Shown: piece by piece, positions 43,873-53,379 of the stretch | Layout of the letters: every line of letters starts with the position of its first letter | Numbering within the stretch: position 1 is the first letter of the stretch | Source of the DNA: Burkholderia metallica | Lineage (GTDB): Bacteria; Pseudomonadota; Gammaproteobacteria; Burkholderiales; Burkholderiaceae | DNA: 64,000 nucleotides | Reading direction: 5' to 3' | NCBI RefSeq assembly: GCF_902832845.1 | Contig: NZ_CADFDB010000011.1 | Span: 186,001 to 250,000, forward strand | Position numbers and translations under genes: made by a program | Notes under the pieces: model-generated | What the model was told of the DNA's origin: nothing | Databases searched by the model: none | What the model saw: only the letters and a program-made list of their open reading frames with translations

Positions 43873-44871
43873 ATGGGTCACCAGGAGTTCATGTCCCAGG
43901 AGGAGGTCGATGCCCTCCTCAAGGGCGTCACGGGCGAAGCCGATTCGGTCGACGAGCAGCGCGACACGTCGGGCGTGCGCCCCTACAACATCGCGACGCA
44001 GGAGCGGATCGTCCGCGGCCGGATGCCCGGTCTCGAGATCATCAACGACCGCTTCGCGCGCCTCTTGCGGATCGGCATCTTCAACTTCATGCGGCGTACG
44101 GCGGAAATCTCCGTCAGCCAGGTGAAGGTGCAGAAGTACAGCGAGTTCACCCGCAACCTGCCGATCCCGACGAACCTGAACCTGGTGCACGTGAAGCCGC
44201 TGCGCGGCACGTCGCTGTTCGTGTTCGATCCGAACCTCGTGTTCTTCGTCGTCGACAACCTGTTCGGCGGCGACGGGCGGTTCCACACGCGCGTCGAAGG
44301 CCGCGACTTCACGGCCACCGAGCAGCGGATCATCGGCAAGCTGCTGAACCTCGTGTTCGAGCACTACACGAGCGCGTGGAAGAGCGTGCGGCCGCTGCAG
44401 TTCGAATTTGTGCGCTCGGAGATGCACACGCAGTTCGCGAACGTCGCGACGCCGAACGAGATCGTGATCGTCACGCAGTTCTCGATCGAGTTCGGGCCGA
44501 CGGGCGGCACGCTGCACATCTGCATGCCGTATTCGATGATCGAGCCGATCCGCGACGTGCTCAGCTCGCCGATCCAGGGCGAGGCGCTCGAAGTCGACCG
44601 CCGCTGGGTGCGCGTGCTGTCGCAGCAGGTGCAGGCCGCCGAAGTCGAGCTGACCGCGAATCTCGCCGAGATCTCGTCGACGTTCGAGAAGATCCTGAAC
44701 CTGCGCGCCGGCGACGTGCTGCCGCTGGAAATCGACGACACGATCGTCGCGAAGGTCGATGGCGTGCCGGTCATGGAATGCGGCTACGGAATTTTCAATG
44801 GTCAATATGCATTGCGCGTGCAGAAGATGGTCGGCGCGGGCGATGCGATGAAGGAAGGTGGATATGAGTGA
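43873..44871 (+). CDS. fliM: Flagellar motor switch protein FliM
   Basis: 332 residues with AAAGGAG upstream. The N-terminal CheY-binding peptide is FMSQEEVDALLKGV. The middle CheC-like domain follows (YNIATQERIVRGRMPGLEIINDRFARLLRIGIFNFMRR, with the conserved GG-type LFGGDGRFHTRVEGRDFT). The C-terminal SpoA domain ends the protein. It is part of the C-ring that sets rotation direction. It overlaps fliN by eight bases. Confidence 0.96.
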   Translation: MGHQEFMSQEEVDALLKGVTGEADSVDEQRDTSGVRPYNIATQERIVRGRMPGLEIINDRFARLLRIGIFNFMRRTAEISVSQVKVQKYSEFTRNLPIPTNLNLVHVKPLRGTSLFVFDPNLVFFVVDNLFGGDGRFHTRVEGRDFTATEQRIIGKLLNLVFEHYTSAWKSVRPLQFEFVRSEMHTQFANVATPNEIVIVTQFSIEFGPTGGTLHICMPYSMIEPIRDVLSSPIQGEALEVDRRWVRVLSQQVQAAEVELTANLAEISSTFEKILNLRAGDVLPLEIDDTIVAKVDGVPVMECGYGIFNGQYALRVQKMVGAGDAMKEGGYE

Positions 44872-45355
44872 GCTGAACCAGACGCCCGACGACGACATGC
44901 AGGCGATGGCCGACGCGGCCCTCGCGGCGTCGGCCGCCACCGCGCAGGCGGCGCCGGCTGCGGCGGAGGAGGATCCGGGCATGGACGACTGGGCGGCCGC
45001 GCTCGCCGAGCAGAATCAGCAGCCGGTGCAGGCGGGCGCGACGGGCGCCGGCGTGTTCCAGCCGCTGTCGAAGGCCGCGGCCACCTCGACACACAATGAC
45101 ATCGAGATGATCCTCGACATCCCGGTCAAGATGACCGTGGAGCTCGGCCGCACGAAGATCGCGATCCGCAACCTGCTGCAGCTCGCGCAGGGCTCGGTCG
45201 TCGAGCTCGACGGCCTCGCCGGCGAGCCGATGGACGTGCTCGTGAACGGCTGCCTGATCGCGCAGGGCGAAGTCGTGGTCGTCAACGACAAGTTCGGCAT
45301 CCGCCTGACCGACATCATCACGCCGGCCGAACGCATCCGGAAGCTCAACCGATGA
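44864..45355 (+). CDS. fliN: Flagellar motor switch protein FliN
   Basis: 163 residues from ATG at 44864, preceded by AAGGAAGG within the end of fliM. The N-terminal 75 residues are acidic and Ala-rich (EDPGMDDWAAALAEQ). The C-terminal SpoA domain is typical: DIEMILDIPVKMTVELGRTKIAIRNLLQLAQGSVVELDGLAGEPMDVLVNG. It completes the C-ring with FliM and FliG. The stop overlaps the fliO start (ATGA). Confidence 0.95.
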   Translation: MSELNQTPDDDMQAMADAALAASAATAQAAPAAAEEDPGMDDWAAALAEQNQQPVQAGATGAGVFQPLSKAAATSTHNDIEMILDIPVKMTVELGRTKIAIRNLLQLAQGSVVELDGLAGEPMDVLVNGCLIAQGEVVVVNDKFGIRLTDIITPAERIRKLNR

Positions 45356-45933
45356 ACGTGGCGACGCCCGGCCGCCGCGCATGCAACGCGACGGCAGCGG
45401 CGGCGCTGGCCGTCGCCGCATCGCTCGCGTGCGCGCCGGCCGGCGCCGCCGACATGAACGCGGTGAACCATCCGGGCTCGATCGCATCGAGCGTGGTGGT
45501 CGGTTCGGCCGCGCCGTCGCTCGGCATCGGCGCGGTGCTGCAGACGCTCGTCGGGCTCGCGGTCGTGATCGGTCTCGTGTTCGCCTGCGCGTGGCTCGCG
45601 CGCCGTTTCGGCTTCCAGCATGCACGCGGCGGCGGCCCGCTGAAGGTCGTGTCCAGTGTCGCGGTCGGCGGGAAGGAGAGCGCGACGATCGTCGAGATCG
45701 GCGACACCTGGCTCGTGCTCGGCGTCGCGCCGGGCAACGTGCGATTGCTGCACACGCTGCCGGCCGGTTCGGCCTCGGCTGCCGCGACGGCGGCTTCGGC
45801 TTCGGCCTCGGGCGACACGCCCGCCGGCACCGCTTCTTCCGAAAGCGGCCTGCCCGGCACGTTCGGCTCGCGGTTTCGCGACGCGCTCGCGGGCGAAGCC
45901 GCGAAGCGCCTCGGTCGCGGCAAGGACCGCTGA
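45352..45933 (+). CDS. fliO: Flagellar biosynthetic protein FliO
   Basis: 193 residues, translationally coupled to fliN. A cleavable-looking N-terminal hydrophobic region (AAAALAVAASLACAPAGAA) and one membrane helix (GAVLQTLVGLAVVIGLVFACAWLARRFG) are followed by the short FliO domain PLKVVSSVAVGGKESATIVEIGDTWLVLGVAPGNVRLLHTL. A Ser/Ala-rich tail follows. It assists assembly of the FliPQR export gate. Confidence 0.92.
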   Translation: MNVATPGRRACNATAAAALAVAASLACAPAGAADMNAVNHPGSIASSVVVGSAAPSLGIGAVLQTLVGLAVVIGLVFACAWLARRFGFQHARGGGPLKVVSSVAVGGKESATIVEIGDTWLVLGVAPGNVRLLHTLPAGSASAAATAASASASGDTPAGTASSESGLPGTFGSRFRDALAGEAAKRLGRGKDR

Positions 45934-45969
45934 CATGGCGCCGCGCCTTCTTTCCGACTCCGCATTCCG

Positions 45970-46731
45970 ATGAAATACGCATTCCTGCATCGCGCGGCGC
46001 GCTGCGCGCCCGTGCTGATCCTCTGCCTCGCCCCCGCGCTCGCGTACGCGCAGGCGAACGGCCTGCCCGCGTTCAACGCGAGCCCGGGCACGCATGGCGG
46101 CACCACCTATTCGCTGAGCGTGCAGACGATGCTGCTGCTCACGATGCTGTCGTTCCTGCCGGCGATGCTGCTGATGATGACGAGCTTCACGCGCATCATC
46201 ATCGTGCTGTCGCTGCTGCGCCAGGCGCTCGGCACCGCGACGACGCCGCCGAACCAGGTGCTCGTCGGCCTCGCGATGTTCCTCACCTTCTTCGTGATGT
46301 CGCCGGTGCTCGACCGCGCGTACAACGACGGCTACAAGCCGTTCTCCGACGGCTCGATGCCGATGGAGCAGGCCGTGCAGCGCGGCGTCGCGCCGTTCAA
46401 GACCTTCATGCTGAAGCAGACCCGCGAGACCGATCTCGCGCTGTTCGCGAAGATCTCGAAGGCCGCGCCGATGCAGGGGCCCGAGGACGTGCCGCTGTCG
46501 CTGCTGGTGCCCGCGTTCGTCACGAGCGAGCTGAAGACGGGCTTCCAGATCGGCTTCACGGTGTTCATCCCGTTCCTGATCATCGACATGGTCGTCGCGA
46601 GCGTGCTGATGTCGATGGGGATGATGATGGTGTCGCCGTCCACCGTGTCGCTGCCGTTCAAGCTGATGCTGTTCGTGCTGGTCGACGGCTGGCAGCTGCT
46701 GATCGGCTCGCTCGCGCAGAGCTTCACGTAA
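45970..46731 (+). CDS. fliP: Flagellar export gate protein FliP
   Basis: 253 residues. A signal peptide [27 protein letters not shown], as usual for FliP, precedes the conserved core [57 protein letters not shown]. The C-terminal TM pair is [32 protein letters not shown]. It forms the export gate with FliQ and FliR. Confidence 0.96.
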   Translation: MKYAFLHRAARCAPVLILCLAPALAYAQANGLPAFNASPGTHGGTTYSLSVQTMLLLTMLSFLPAMLLMMTSFTRIIIVLSLLRQALGTATTPPNQVLVGLAMFLTFFVMSPVLDRAYNDGYKPFSDGSMPMEQAVQRGVAPFKTFMLKQTRETDLALFAKISKAAPMQGPEDVPLSLLVPAFVTSELKTGFQIGFTVFIPFLIIDMVVASVLMSMGMMMVSPSTVSLPFKLMLFVLVDGWQLLIGSLAQSFT

Positions 46732-46751
46732 GCCGCGGAGGAACACGCACG

Positions 46752-47024
46752 ATGACGCCCGAACAGGTGATGACGCTCGCGCACCAGGCGATGATGGTCG
46801 GCCTGCTGCTCGCCGCCCCGCTGCTGTTGGTCGCGCTCGCGGTCGGCCTCGTCGTGAGCCTGTTCCAGGCCGCGACGCAGATCAACGAAGCGACGCTGTC
46901 GTTCATCCCGAAGCTGCTCGCGGTGGCCGCGACGCTCGTGATCGCCGGCCCGTGGATGCTGACGACGATGCTCGACTACCTGCGGCAGACGCTGCTGCAC
47001 GTCGCGACGCTCGGCGTCGGCTGA
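46752..47024 (+). CDS. fliQ: Flagellar export gate protein FliQ
   Basis: 90 residues, normal length, with GGAGGA about 12 bases upstream of the ATG. Two hydrophobic hairpins carry the FliQ pattern MVGLLLAAPLLLVALAVGLVVSLFQAATQINEATLSFIPKLLAV. It is part of the helical FliPQR export gate. It lies 20 bases after fliP and 28 before fliR. Confidence 0.96.
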   Translation: MTPEQVMTLAHQAMMVGLLLAAPLLLVALAVGLVVSLFQAATQINEATLSFIPKLLAVAATLVIAGPWMLTTMLDYLRQTLLHVATLGVG

Positions 47025-47052
47025 GCCGCGCGCCCGGCGCCCTTCCACCGCG

Positions 47053-47835
47053 ATGTTCTCGGTTACCTACGCGCAGCTCAACGGCTGGCTCACGGCGTTC
47101 CTGTGGCCGTTCGTGCGGATGCTCGCGCTCGTCGCGACGGCACCCGTCGTCGGGCATGCGGCGGTGCCCGTGCGCGTGAAGATCGGGCTCGCCGCATTCA
47201 TGGCGCTGGTCGTCGCGCCCACGCTCGGCGCGATGCCGGACGTCACCGTATTCTCCGCGCAGGGCATCTGGATCCTCGTCACGCAGTTCCTGATCGGCGT
47301 CGCGATGGGTTTCACGATGCAGCTCGTGTTCGCGGCCGTCGAGGCGGCCGGCGATTTCATCGGACTGTCGATGGGGCTCGGCTTCGCGACGTTCTTCGAT
47401 CCGCATACGAGCGGCGCGACGCCCGCGATGGGCCGCTTCCTGAACGCGGTCGCGATGCTCGCGTTCCTCGCGGTGGACGGCCACCTGCAGGTGTTCGCCG
47501 CGCTCGCCGCGTCGTTCCAGTCGCTGCCGGTGTCGGCCGACCTGCTGCACGCGAGCGGCTGGCGCACGCTCGCCGCGTTCGGCACGACCGTGTTCGAGAT
47601 GGGGCTGCTGCTCGCGCTGCCGGTGGTCGCGGCGCTGCTGATCGCGAACCTCGCGCTCGGCATCCTGAACCGCGCGGCGCCGCAGATCGGCGTGTTCCAG
47701 GTCGGCTTTCCGGTGACGATGCTGGTCGGGCTGTTGCTCGTGCAACTGATGATCCCGAACCTCGTGCCGTTCGTGTCGCACCTGTTCGACATGGGGCTCG
47801 ACGCGATGGGGCGCGTGCTGATCGGGTGGCGCTGA
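47053..47835 (+). CDS. fliR: Flagellar export gate protein FliR
   Basis: 260 residues, the normal FliR length. Hydrophobic throughout, with the family segments LNGWLTAFLWPFVRMLALVATAPVVGHAAVPVRVKIGLA and IGLSMGLGFATFFDPHTSGATPAMGRFLN. The C-terminal part contains GILNRAAPQIGVFQVGFPVTMLVGLLL. It is the last gene of the fliLMNOPQR block; no flhB follows directly. Confidence 0.96.
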   Translation: MFSVTYAQLNGWLTAFLWPFVRMLALVATAPVVGHAAVPVRVKIGLAAFMALVVAPTLGAMPDVTVFSAQGIWILVTQFLIGVAMGFTMQLVFAAVEAAGDFIGLSMGLGFATFFDPHTSGATPAMGRFLNAVAMLAFLAVDGHLQVFAALAASFQSLPVSADLLHASGWRTLAAFGTTVFEMGLLLALPVVAALLIANLALGILNRAAPQIGVFQVGFPVTMLVGLLLVQLMIPNLVPFVSHLFDMGLDAMGRVLIGWR

Positions 47836-48131
47836 GGCGGCGATGCCTGGCAGGCGTGCGGGATATTCGCGCTGCCCCCTTGCTTTTCGAGCCACACCGG
47901 ACGGAAATCCGGCGCGCATCGACGTCAGCGGCCTTGCTCCGTTTTGACCCACCGGCCGCGCCACACGACGCCTTCTGCCTCCCGCCCCAGGCCGCCGCAA
48001 GGAAATTGCTGGAAAACCCCTAAACGAACCGCCCCCCCGCGAAAGGTAGCGGAAGGCTTCGCGTCCCTATACTCGTCGTGACGATGCAGCAAGCATCGCG
48101 CCACACGAATACAACGAACGGAGACGACCCG

Positions 48132-49136
48132 ATGCGACCCATCCTGCGCACCCTCGCCGTGGCAGCCAGCCTGAGCTGCACGCTTGCCGCTCATCCCGCT
48201 TTCGCCGACGACGGCGGCAAGATCACGATCATGGTCGGCGGGATCGCGAAGCTGATCTACCTGCCCGCGCGGCTCACGCAGGAGCTCGGCAACTTCAAGG
48301 CCGAAGGGCTCGACGTCGAGCTGCTGTCGCAGCCGGCCGGCGTCGACGCCGAGAACGAGCTGCTCGCGGGCGCCGTGCAAGGCGTGGTCGGCTTCTACGA
48401 CCACACGATCGACCTGCAGAGCAAGGGCAAGGACGTGAAGGCGATCGCCGTGTTCGGCCAGGTGCCGGGCGAAGTCGAGATGGTGTCGACCAAGGCCGCG
48501 CCGACCTTCAAGTCGATGGCCGACGCGAAGGGCAAGACGCTCGGCGTCACGGGCCTCGGCTCGTCGACGAGCTTCCTCACGCAATACCTCGCGCTCGCGC
48601 ACGGCGTGCCGTCGACGCAGTACACGATGCTGCCGGTCGGCGCCGACGCGAGCTTCATCGCCGCGATCAAGCAGGGCCGCATCGACGCCGGGATGACGAC
48701 CGAGCCGACGGTGTCCGCGCTCGAGAAGATGGGCGACGCGAAGGTGCTGGTCGACATGCGCACGCTGGAAGGCACGCGCGCCGCGCTCGGCGGCACCTAC
48801 CCGGCCGCGAGCCTGTACGTGCAATCGGCGTGGGCCGATTCGCACAAGGAGCAGGCGGTCAAACTCGCGCACGCGTTCGCGAAGACGATGCAGTTCATCC
48901 ATACGCACAGCGCCGAGGAGATCGCCGCGAAGATGCCGGCCGACTACCAGAAGGACAAGGCGCTGTACGTGAGCGCGCTGAAGGCGTCGCTGCCGATGTT
49001 CACCGCCGACGCGAAGATGCCGGCCGACGGCCCGGCGACGGTGCTGAAGGTGCTGTCGGCGTTCAACCCGTCGGTGAAGGGCAAGCACATCGACCTGGCG
49101 CGCACCTACACGAACGATTTCGTGAACGCGAAGTAG
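48132..49136 (+). CDS. Periplasmic binding protein of a nitrate/sulfonate/taurine-type ABC transporter
   Basis: 334 residues from ATG at 48132 with GGAGACGA upstream. The signal peptide ends HPAFA before DDGGKITIMVGGIAKLIYLPARLTQELGNFKAEGLDVELLSQPAG. This is the NMT1/SsuA-like type II binding fold, with typical later segments GVTGLGSSTSFLTQYLALAHGV and IKQGRIDAGMTTEP. The family transports sulfonates, nitrate, thiamine precursors or other small anions and rings. The substrate here is unknown. It is the first gene of a three-gene transporter operon. Confidence 0.9.
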   Translation: MRPILRTLAVAASLSCTLAAHPAFADDGGKITIMVGGIAKLIYLPARLTQELGNFKAEGLDVELLSQPAGVDAENELLAGAVQGVVGFYDHTIDLQSKGKDVKAIAVFGQVPGEVEMVSTKAAPTFKSMADAKGKTLGVTGLGSSTSFLTQYLALAHGVPSTQYTMLPVGADASFIAAIKQGRIDAGMTTEPTVSALEKMGDAKVLVDMRTLEGTRAALGGTYPAASLYVQSAWADSHKEQAVKLAHAFAKTMQFIHTHSAEEIAAKMPADYQKDKALYVSALKASLPMFTADAKMPADGPATVLKVLSAFNPSVKGKHIDLARTYTNDFVNAK

Positions 49137-49257
49137 TCGATTCCAGTAGCGGCGCCGGCGGCGGCGATCCCGCCGCCGTGCGTGCCCCGTTCCGGCCCGG
49201 TTGACCGGCCCGGCGTCGCCACGATGCGGCGCCCTCCTCACCCGCAGGACGAATGCG

Positions 49258-50055
49258 ATGAACCAGGCAGTTTCTCCGAGCACACCGGCGATCGAGTTTC
49301 GCAATGTGTCGTGCCGCTTCATTTCGCCGGAAGGCAAGGCCACCGTCGCGCTGCGCGACTTCAGCATGAGCGTCGCGCGCGGCGAATTCATCGCGATCGT
49401 CGGGCCGACCGGCTGCGGCAAGTCGACGACGCTGAACCTGATCACCGGGCTGCTCAAGCCGGTGTCGGGCGAAGTACGCGTGATGGGCCGCCCGGTCGAC
49501 GGGATCGACCCGCGCATCGGCTTCGTGTTCCAGGCCGACGCCGTGTTCCCGTGGCGCAACGTGATCGACAACGTCGCGGCCGGCCCGCTGTTTCGCGGCC
49601 GCTCGAAGGACGTCGCGTATGCGCAGGCCGAGGAATGGATCCGCAAGGTCGGCCTCGACAAGTTCACGAAGCACTACCCGCACCAGCTTTCCGGCGGGAT
49701 GAGAAAGCGCGTCGCGCTCGCGCAGACCTTCATCAACCAGCCGGAAATCCTGCTGATGGACGAGCCGTTCTCCGCGCTCGACATGCAGACGCGCACGCTG
49801 ATGCAGGACGAACTGCTGCAGCTGTGGTCAGCGAACAAGGGCTCGGTCGTGTTCGTCACGCACGACCTCGAGGAAGCGATCGCGCTGGCCGACCGCGTGT
49901 TCGTGCTGACCGCGCGCCCCGCCACGCTCAAGCGCGTGTACGAGATCGACCTGCCGCGCCCGCGCGTCACGTCGGAAATTCGCTACGACCCGCGCTTCAT
50001 CGAAATTTCCAAGGACATCTGGCACGACCTGCGCGAAGAAGTGCAGATCGGCTGA
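49258..50055 (+). CDS. ABC transporter ATPase, nitrate/sulfonate/taurine type
   Basis: 265 residues from ATG at 49258; a GTG/TTG-initiated longer frame is not needed. Walker A GPTGCGKSTT has Lys55, the Q-loop is FVFQADAVFPWRNVIDNV, the signature LSGGMRKRVALAQ, Walker B EILLMDEPFSALD and the H-loop VTHDLEEAIALADRV. These are typical of SsuB/TauB-like proteins. It energises import with the permease encoded 38 bases downstream. Confidence 0.92.
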   Translation: MNQAVSPSTPAIEFRNVSCRFISPEGKATVALRDFSMSVARGEFIAIVGPTGCGKSTTLNLITGLLKPVSGEVRVMGRPVDGIDPRIGFVFQADAVFPWRNVIDNVAAGPLFRGRSKDVAYAQAEEWIRKVGLDKFTKHYPHQLSGGMRKRVALAQTFINQPEILLMDEPFSALDMQTRTLMQDELLQLWSANKGSVVFVTHDLEEAIALADRVFVLTARPATLKRVYEIDLPRPRVTSEIRYDPRFIEISKDIWHDLREEVQIG

Positions 50056-50093
50056 CGCGTACGCCGCACGGCAAGAACCGCAAGGACAGGAGC

Positions 50094-50951
50094 ATGACCG
50101 ACATGACGCTTCCCCCCACCGCCCTTCCGGCGACGACGCTCGAGGACGACGAGCGCGCCGCGCAACGCCGGCTGCGCCGCCGGCGCAACCTGATCGTCAC
50201 GCTGCGGATCGCCGTGCTCGTGATCGTGCTGGGCGGGTGGGAACTCGCCGCACGACTGAAGTGGATCGATCCGTTCTTTTTCTCGATGCCGTCGCTGATC
50301 TTCGCGCAGATCCAGGACTGGTTCGTGAACGGCACGTCGCAGGGCCCGCTGCTCACGCAGGTATGGGTCACGCTCGAGGAAACCGGGATCGGCTTCATCA
50401 TCGGCTCGGTCGCCGGCGTGATCTGCGGGATCGTGCTCGGCCGCAACAAGCTGATGGCCGACGTGTTCGGCCTGTATATCCAGATCGCGAACTCGATTCC
50501 GCGCGTCGTGCTCGGCTCGATCTTCGTGATCGCGCTCGGCCTCGGGATGGCGTCGAAGATCGCACTGGCCGTCGTGATGGTGTTCTTCGTCGTGTTCGGC
50601 AACGCGTTCCAGGGCGTGCGCGAAGCCGACCGCTACCTGATCGCGAACGCGCAGATCCTCGGCGCGTCGCGCCGGCAGATCACCACGGCGGTCGTGATCC
50701 CGTCCGCGCTGAGCTGGATTCTCGCGAGCCTGCACGTGAGCTTCGGCTTCGCGCTGGTCGGTGCGGTGGTCGGCGAATTCCTGGGTTCCAAGCAAGGCAT
50801 CGGGCTGCTAATCTCCACCGCCCAGGGCGCGTTCAACGCGAGCGGCGTGTTCGCGGCGATGATCGTGCTGGCCGTGGTCGCGCTGGCCGCCGACTACCTG
50901 CTGACCTGGCTCGAGAAGCGGCTCTTGAAGTGGCGCCCCGCGGCGTTCTGA
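50094..50951 (+). CDS. ABC transporter permease, nitrate/sulfonate/taurine type
   Basis: 285 residues with AGGACAGGAG just upstream of the ATG. Six hydrophobic segments follow a basic cytoplasmic N-terminus. The BPD_transp_1 coupling motif is in GVREADRYLIANAQILGASRRQITTAVVIPSALSWILASLHVSFGFALVGAVVGEFLGSKQGIGLLI. It forms the membrane channel of the SBP-ATPase-permease operon. The two-component genes follow 22 bases later on the same strand. Confidence 0.92.
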   Translation: MTDMTLPPTALPATTLEDDERAAQRRLRRRRNLIVTLRIAVLVIVLGGWELAARLKWIDPFFFSMPSLIFAQIQDWFVNGTSQGPLLTQVWVTLEETGIGFIIGSVAGVICGIVLGRNKLMADVFGLYIQIANSIPRVVLGSIFVIALGLGMASKIALAVVMVFFVVFGNAFQGVREADRYLIANAQILGASRRQITTAVVIPSALSWILASLHVSFGFALVGAVVGEFLGSKQGIGLLISTAQGAFNASGVFAAMIVLAVVALAADYLLTWLEKRLLKWRPAAF

Positions 50952-50973
50952 ACGCGGCGTCCGGACGCCTGAC

Positions 50974-52407
50974 ATGACACTCCCGACCGCGCCGGCGACC
51001 CCGGCGCGGTTCGGCATTTCGAAGAAGGAGCGCAACCGGATGGCGCACAGCCTGCGCGGACGGCTGCTGTGGTGGCTGCTGCTGCCGCTCGCGGTGTTCG
51101 TGCTGATCGCCGGCGCGATGTCGTACGACACCGCGCGGACCACGGCCGGGCTCGTGCAGGACAGCGCGCTCGTCGCGTCCGCGCGCACGATCGGCGAGGA
51201 CATCGAATGGCGCAACGGCCTGCCGGTCGCCGACGTGCCGCCGGCCGCGCTGGAGATTTTCGAGTCGCCGGCGGGCGATTCGGTGTTCTACAAGGTGGTC
51301 GACGGCCACGCCCGCCTGCTCGCCGGCAATCCGGCGCTCGACCTGCCCGCGCGGCACGGCGTCGAGCCGACGCTGTACGACACGTCGCTCGACGGCGTGC
51401 CGCTGCGCGCGGTGGCCTACGATCGCCAGCTGTACGACGAGGGGCAGGTCGAAACGGTCACGGTGGTCGTCGCGAAGACGACGCGCTCGTACGGCGCGAT
51501 GATCGCGACGATCTGGCGGCCGCAGCTCGTGCGCCTGTCGCTGATGCTGGCGCTCGCGATGGTGCTCGTCTATCTCGGCCTCACCTTCGAGCTGCGTCCG
51601 CTGATGAAGCTGAAGGACGACGTGGCCGACCGCGGGCCGATGGAACTCGAGCCGATCCGCCCCGAACGGCTGCAGCACGAGCTGCGGCCGATCGTCGACG
51701 CGATCAACCAGTGCATCGCGCGGCTCAACACGCATACGGCCACGCAGCGGCGCTTCATCGCGGATGCCGCGCACCAGTTGCGCACGCCGATCGCGGTGCT
51801 CGACACGCAGATCCAGTACGCGCAGCGGCGCGGGCACGACGACGCGGAACTCGCGTCGGTGCTCGACAGCATGCAGCGCAGCAGCCGCAAGATGGCCGAC
51901 GTGACCGACAAGCTGCTGCTGCTCGCGCATGCGGAAGCGACGCCGTCGACGCTGCTGACCCATCGCGTCGATCTCGCGGCTGTGGTGTCGAGCGTGCTGG
52001 AGGAAACGATCGTGCTCGCGCAGCGGCGCGATATCGACCTCGGCGCCGACCTCGGCGAGCGGCTCGACGTCGCGGGCAGCGACAGCCTGCTGACCGCGCT
52101 GGTGATGAACCTCGTCGACAACGCGGTGCGCTACACGCAGCCGGGCGGCTGCGTGACGGTCGCCGCGCGGCGCGACGGCGACGCGATCGTGCTCGACGTG
52201 GTCGACAACGGCCCGGGCATTCCGGCCGAGGCTCGGCCGCACGTGTTCAAGCGGTTCTACCGCGTGTCGACCGACACCGAAGGCTCGGGCCTCGGCCTCG
52301 CGATCGTCCGCGAGATCGCGCAGGCGCACGGCGGCAGCGTGTCGCTCGCGCCGGGGCCCGGCAATCGCGGTATTGTCGTGACGGTACGGCTGCCCGCCTA
52401 CGATTGA
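50974..52407 (+). CDS. Sensor histidine kinase (TctE/QseC-like)
   Basis: 477 residues from ATG at 50974; ATG at 51040 (MAHSLRGRLLWWLLLPL) is an alternative start just before the first membrane helix. A 2CSK_N-type periplasmic domain lies between two membrane helices. The phospho-acceptor His267 is in FIADAAHQLRTPIAVLDTQ, and the ATPase motifs are NLVDNAVRYTQPGG, VVDNGPGIP and GSGLGLAIV. Its position, 22 bases after the ABC operon and upstream of a porin gene, suggests it controls uptake of a small anion, as TctDE does for tricarboxylates. The resemblance is contextual, not proof. Confidence 0.9.
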   Translation: MTLPTAPATPARFGISKKERNRMAHSLRGRLLWWLLLPLAVFVLIAGAMSYDTARTTAGLVQDSALVASARTIGEDIEWRNGLPVADVPPAALEIFESPAGDSVFYKVVDGHARLLAGNPALDLPARHGVEPTLYDTSLDGVPLRAVAYDRQLYDEGQVETVTVVVAKTTRSYGAMIATIWRPQLVRLSLMLALAMVLVYLGLTFELRPLMKLKDDVADRGPMELEPIRPERLQHELRPIVDAINQCIARLNTHTATQRRFIADAAHQLRTPIAVLDTQIQYAQRRGHDDAELASVLDSMQRSSRKMADVTDKLLLLAHAEATPSTLLTHRVDLAAVVSSVLEETIVLAQRRDIDLGADLGERLDVAGSDSLLTALVMNLVDNAVRYTQPGGCVTVAARRDGDAIVLDVVDNGPGIPAEARPHVFKRFYRVSTDTEGSGLGLAIVREIAQAHGGSVSLAPGPGNRGIVVTVRLPAYD

Positions 52408-52419
52408 AGAGATGTCGCC

Positions 52420-53097
52420 ATGAAACTCCTGCTGGTCGAAGACAACGCCGAACTCGCGCACTGGATCGTGAACCTGCTGCGCGGCGAGGATTTCGCGGTC
52501 GACTGCGTCGGCGACGGCGAGCGCGCCGACACGGTGCTGAAGACCGAACGCTACGACGCGGTGCTGCTCGACATGCGGCTGCCCGGCATCAGCGGCAAGG
52601 AGGTGCTCGCGCGGCTGCGGCGCCGCAACGACAACGTGCCGGTGCTGATGCTGACCGCGCACGGCTCGGTCGACGACAAGGTCGACTGCTTCGGCGCGGG
52701 CGCCGACGACTACGTCGTGAAGCCGTTCGAATCGCGCGAGCTGGTCGCCCGGATTCGCGCGCTGATCCGCCGGCAGGCCGGCGTCGGCACGACGCAGCTC
52801 GTGTGCGGCGATCTCGTCTACGCGTTCGGCACGCGCGAATTCCGCTGCGGCGAAACGGTGCTGACGCTGCGCCGCCGCGAGCACGCGATCCTCGAAACGC
52901 TGATGCTGCAGCAGAACAAGACGGTGTCGAAGGCGCGGCTGATGGACAGCGTGTTCGCGCTCGACGACGAGCCGAGCGCCGACGCGATCGACATCTACAT
53001 TCACCGGCTGCGCAAGCATCTCGCGGGTAGCACGGCCGAGATCATCACGCTGCGCGGGCTCGGCTATATCCTGCGCGCGAAGAGCACGCAGGACTGA
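52420..53097 (+). CDS. OmpR/PhoB-type response regulator (TctD-like)
   Basis: 225 residues, 12 bases after the kinase gene. The receiver domain has ED at residues 7-8, phospho-acceptor Asp51 in AVLLDMRLPGISGKEVL and the Lys of DDYVVKPFESRELVARI. The winged helix includes LTLRRREHAILETLMLQQNKTVSKARLMDSVF and ends LRGLGYIL. It is the partner of the upstream kinase and a candidate regulator of the porin gene that follows and of the ABC operon. Confidence 0.92.
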   Translation: MKLLLVEDNAELAHWIVNLLRGEDFAVDCVGDGERADTVLKTERYDAVLLDMRLPGISGKEVLARLRRRNDNVPVLMLTAHGSVDDKVDCFGAGADDYVVKPFESRELVARIRALIRRQAGVGTTQLVCGDLVYAFGTREFRCGETVLTLRRREHAILETLMLQQNKTVSKARLMDSVFALDDEPSADAIDIYIHRLRKHLAGSTAEIITLRGLGYILRAKSTQD

Positions 53098-53379
53098 CGG
53101 GCGCGCCTGCGTCACCGCCGAACATCGATTCGTATCACGAAACGCATCGACCGCCTGCCGGTTGGCGGCGTGGCGCGTCTCCGCACGCGCTGCCGATCCG
53201 TGACGATTGCGCGTTCGGTGTTTTCACCGATCCGGTTCTTTCCTCCGGGAAAGCGGCGTGAAGGATTGCACCCTCTACGATGCTACGCGTCGGCCCTCTC
53301 GCTGTGGCCGGCAAGAGTCGGCATACATTACGTACTGCCAACGACAGAATTTCAATGCGGCAGCTCGGAGGAGACGATC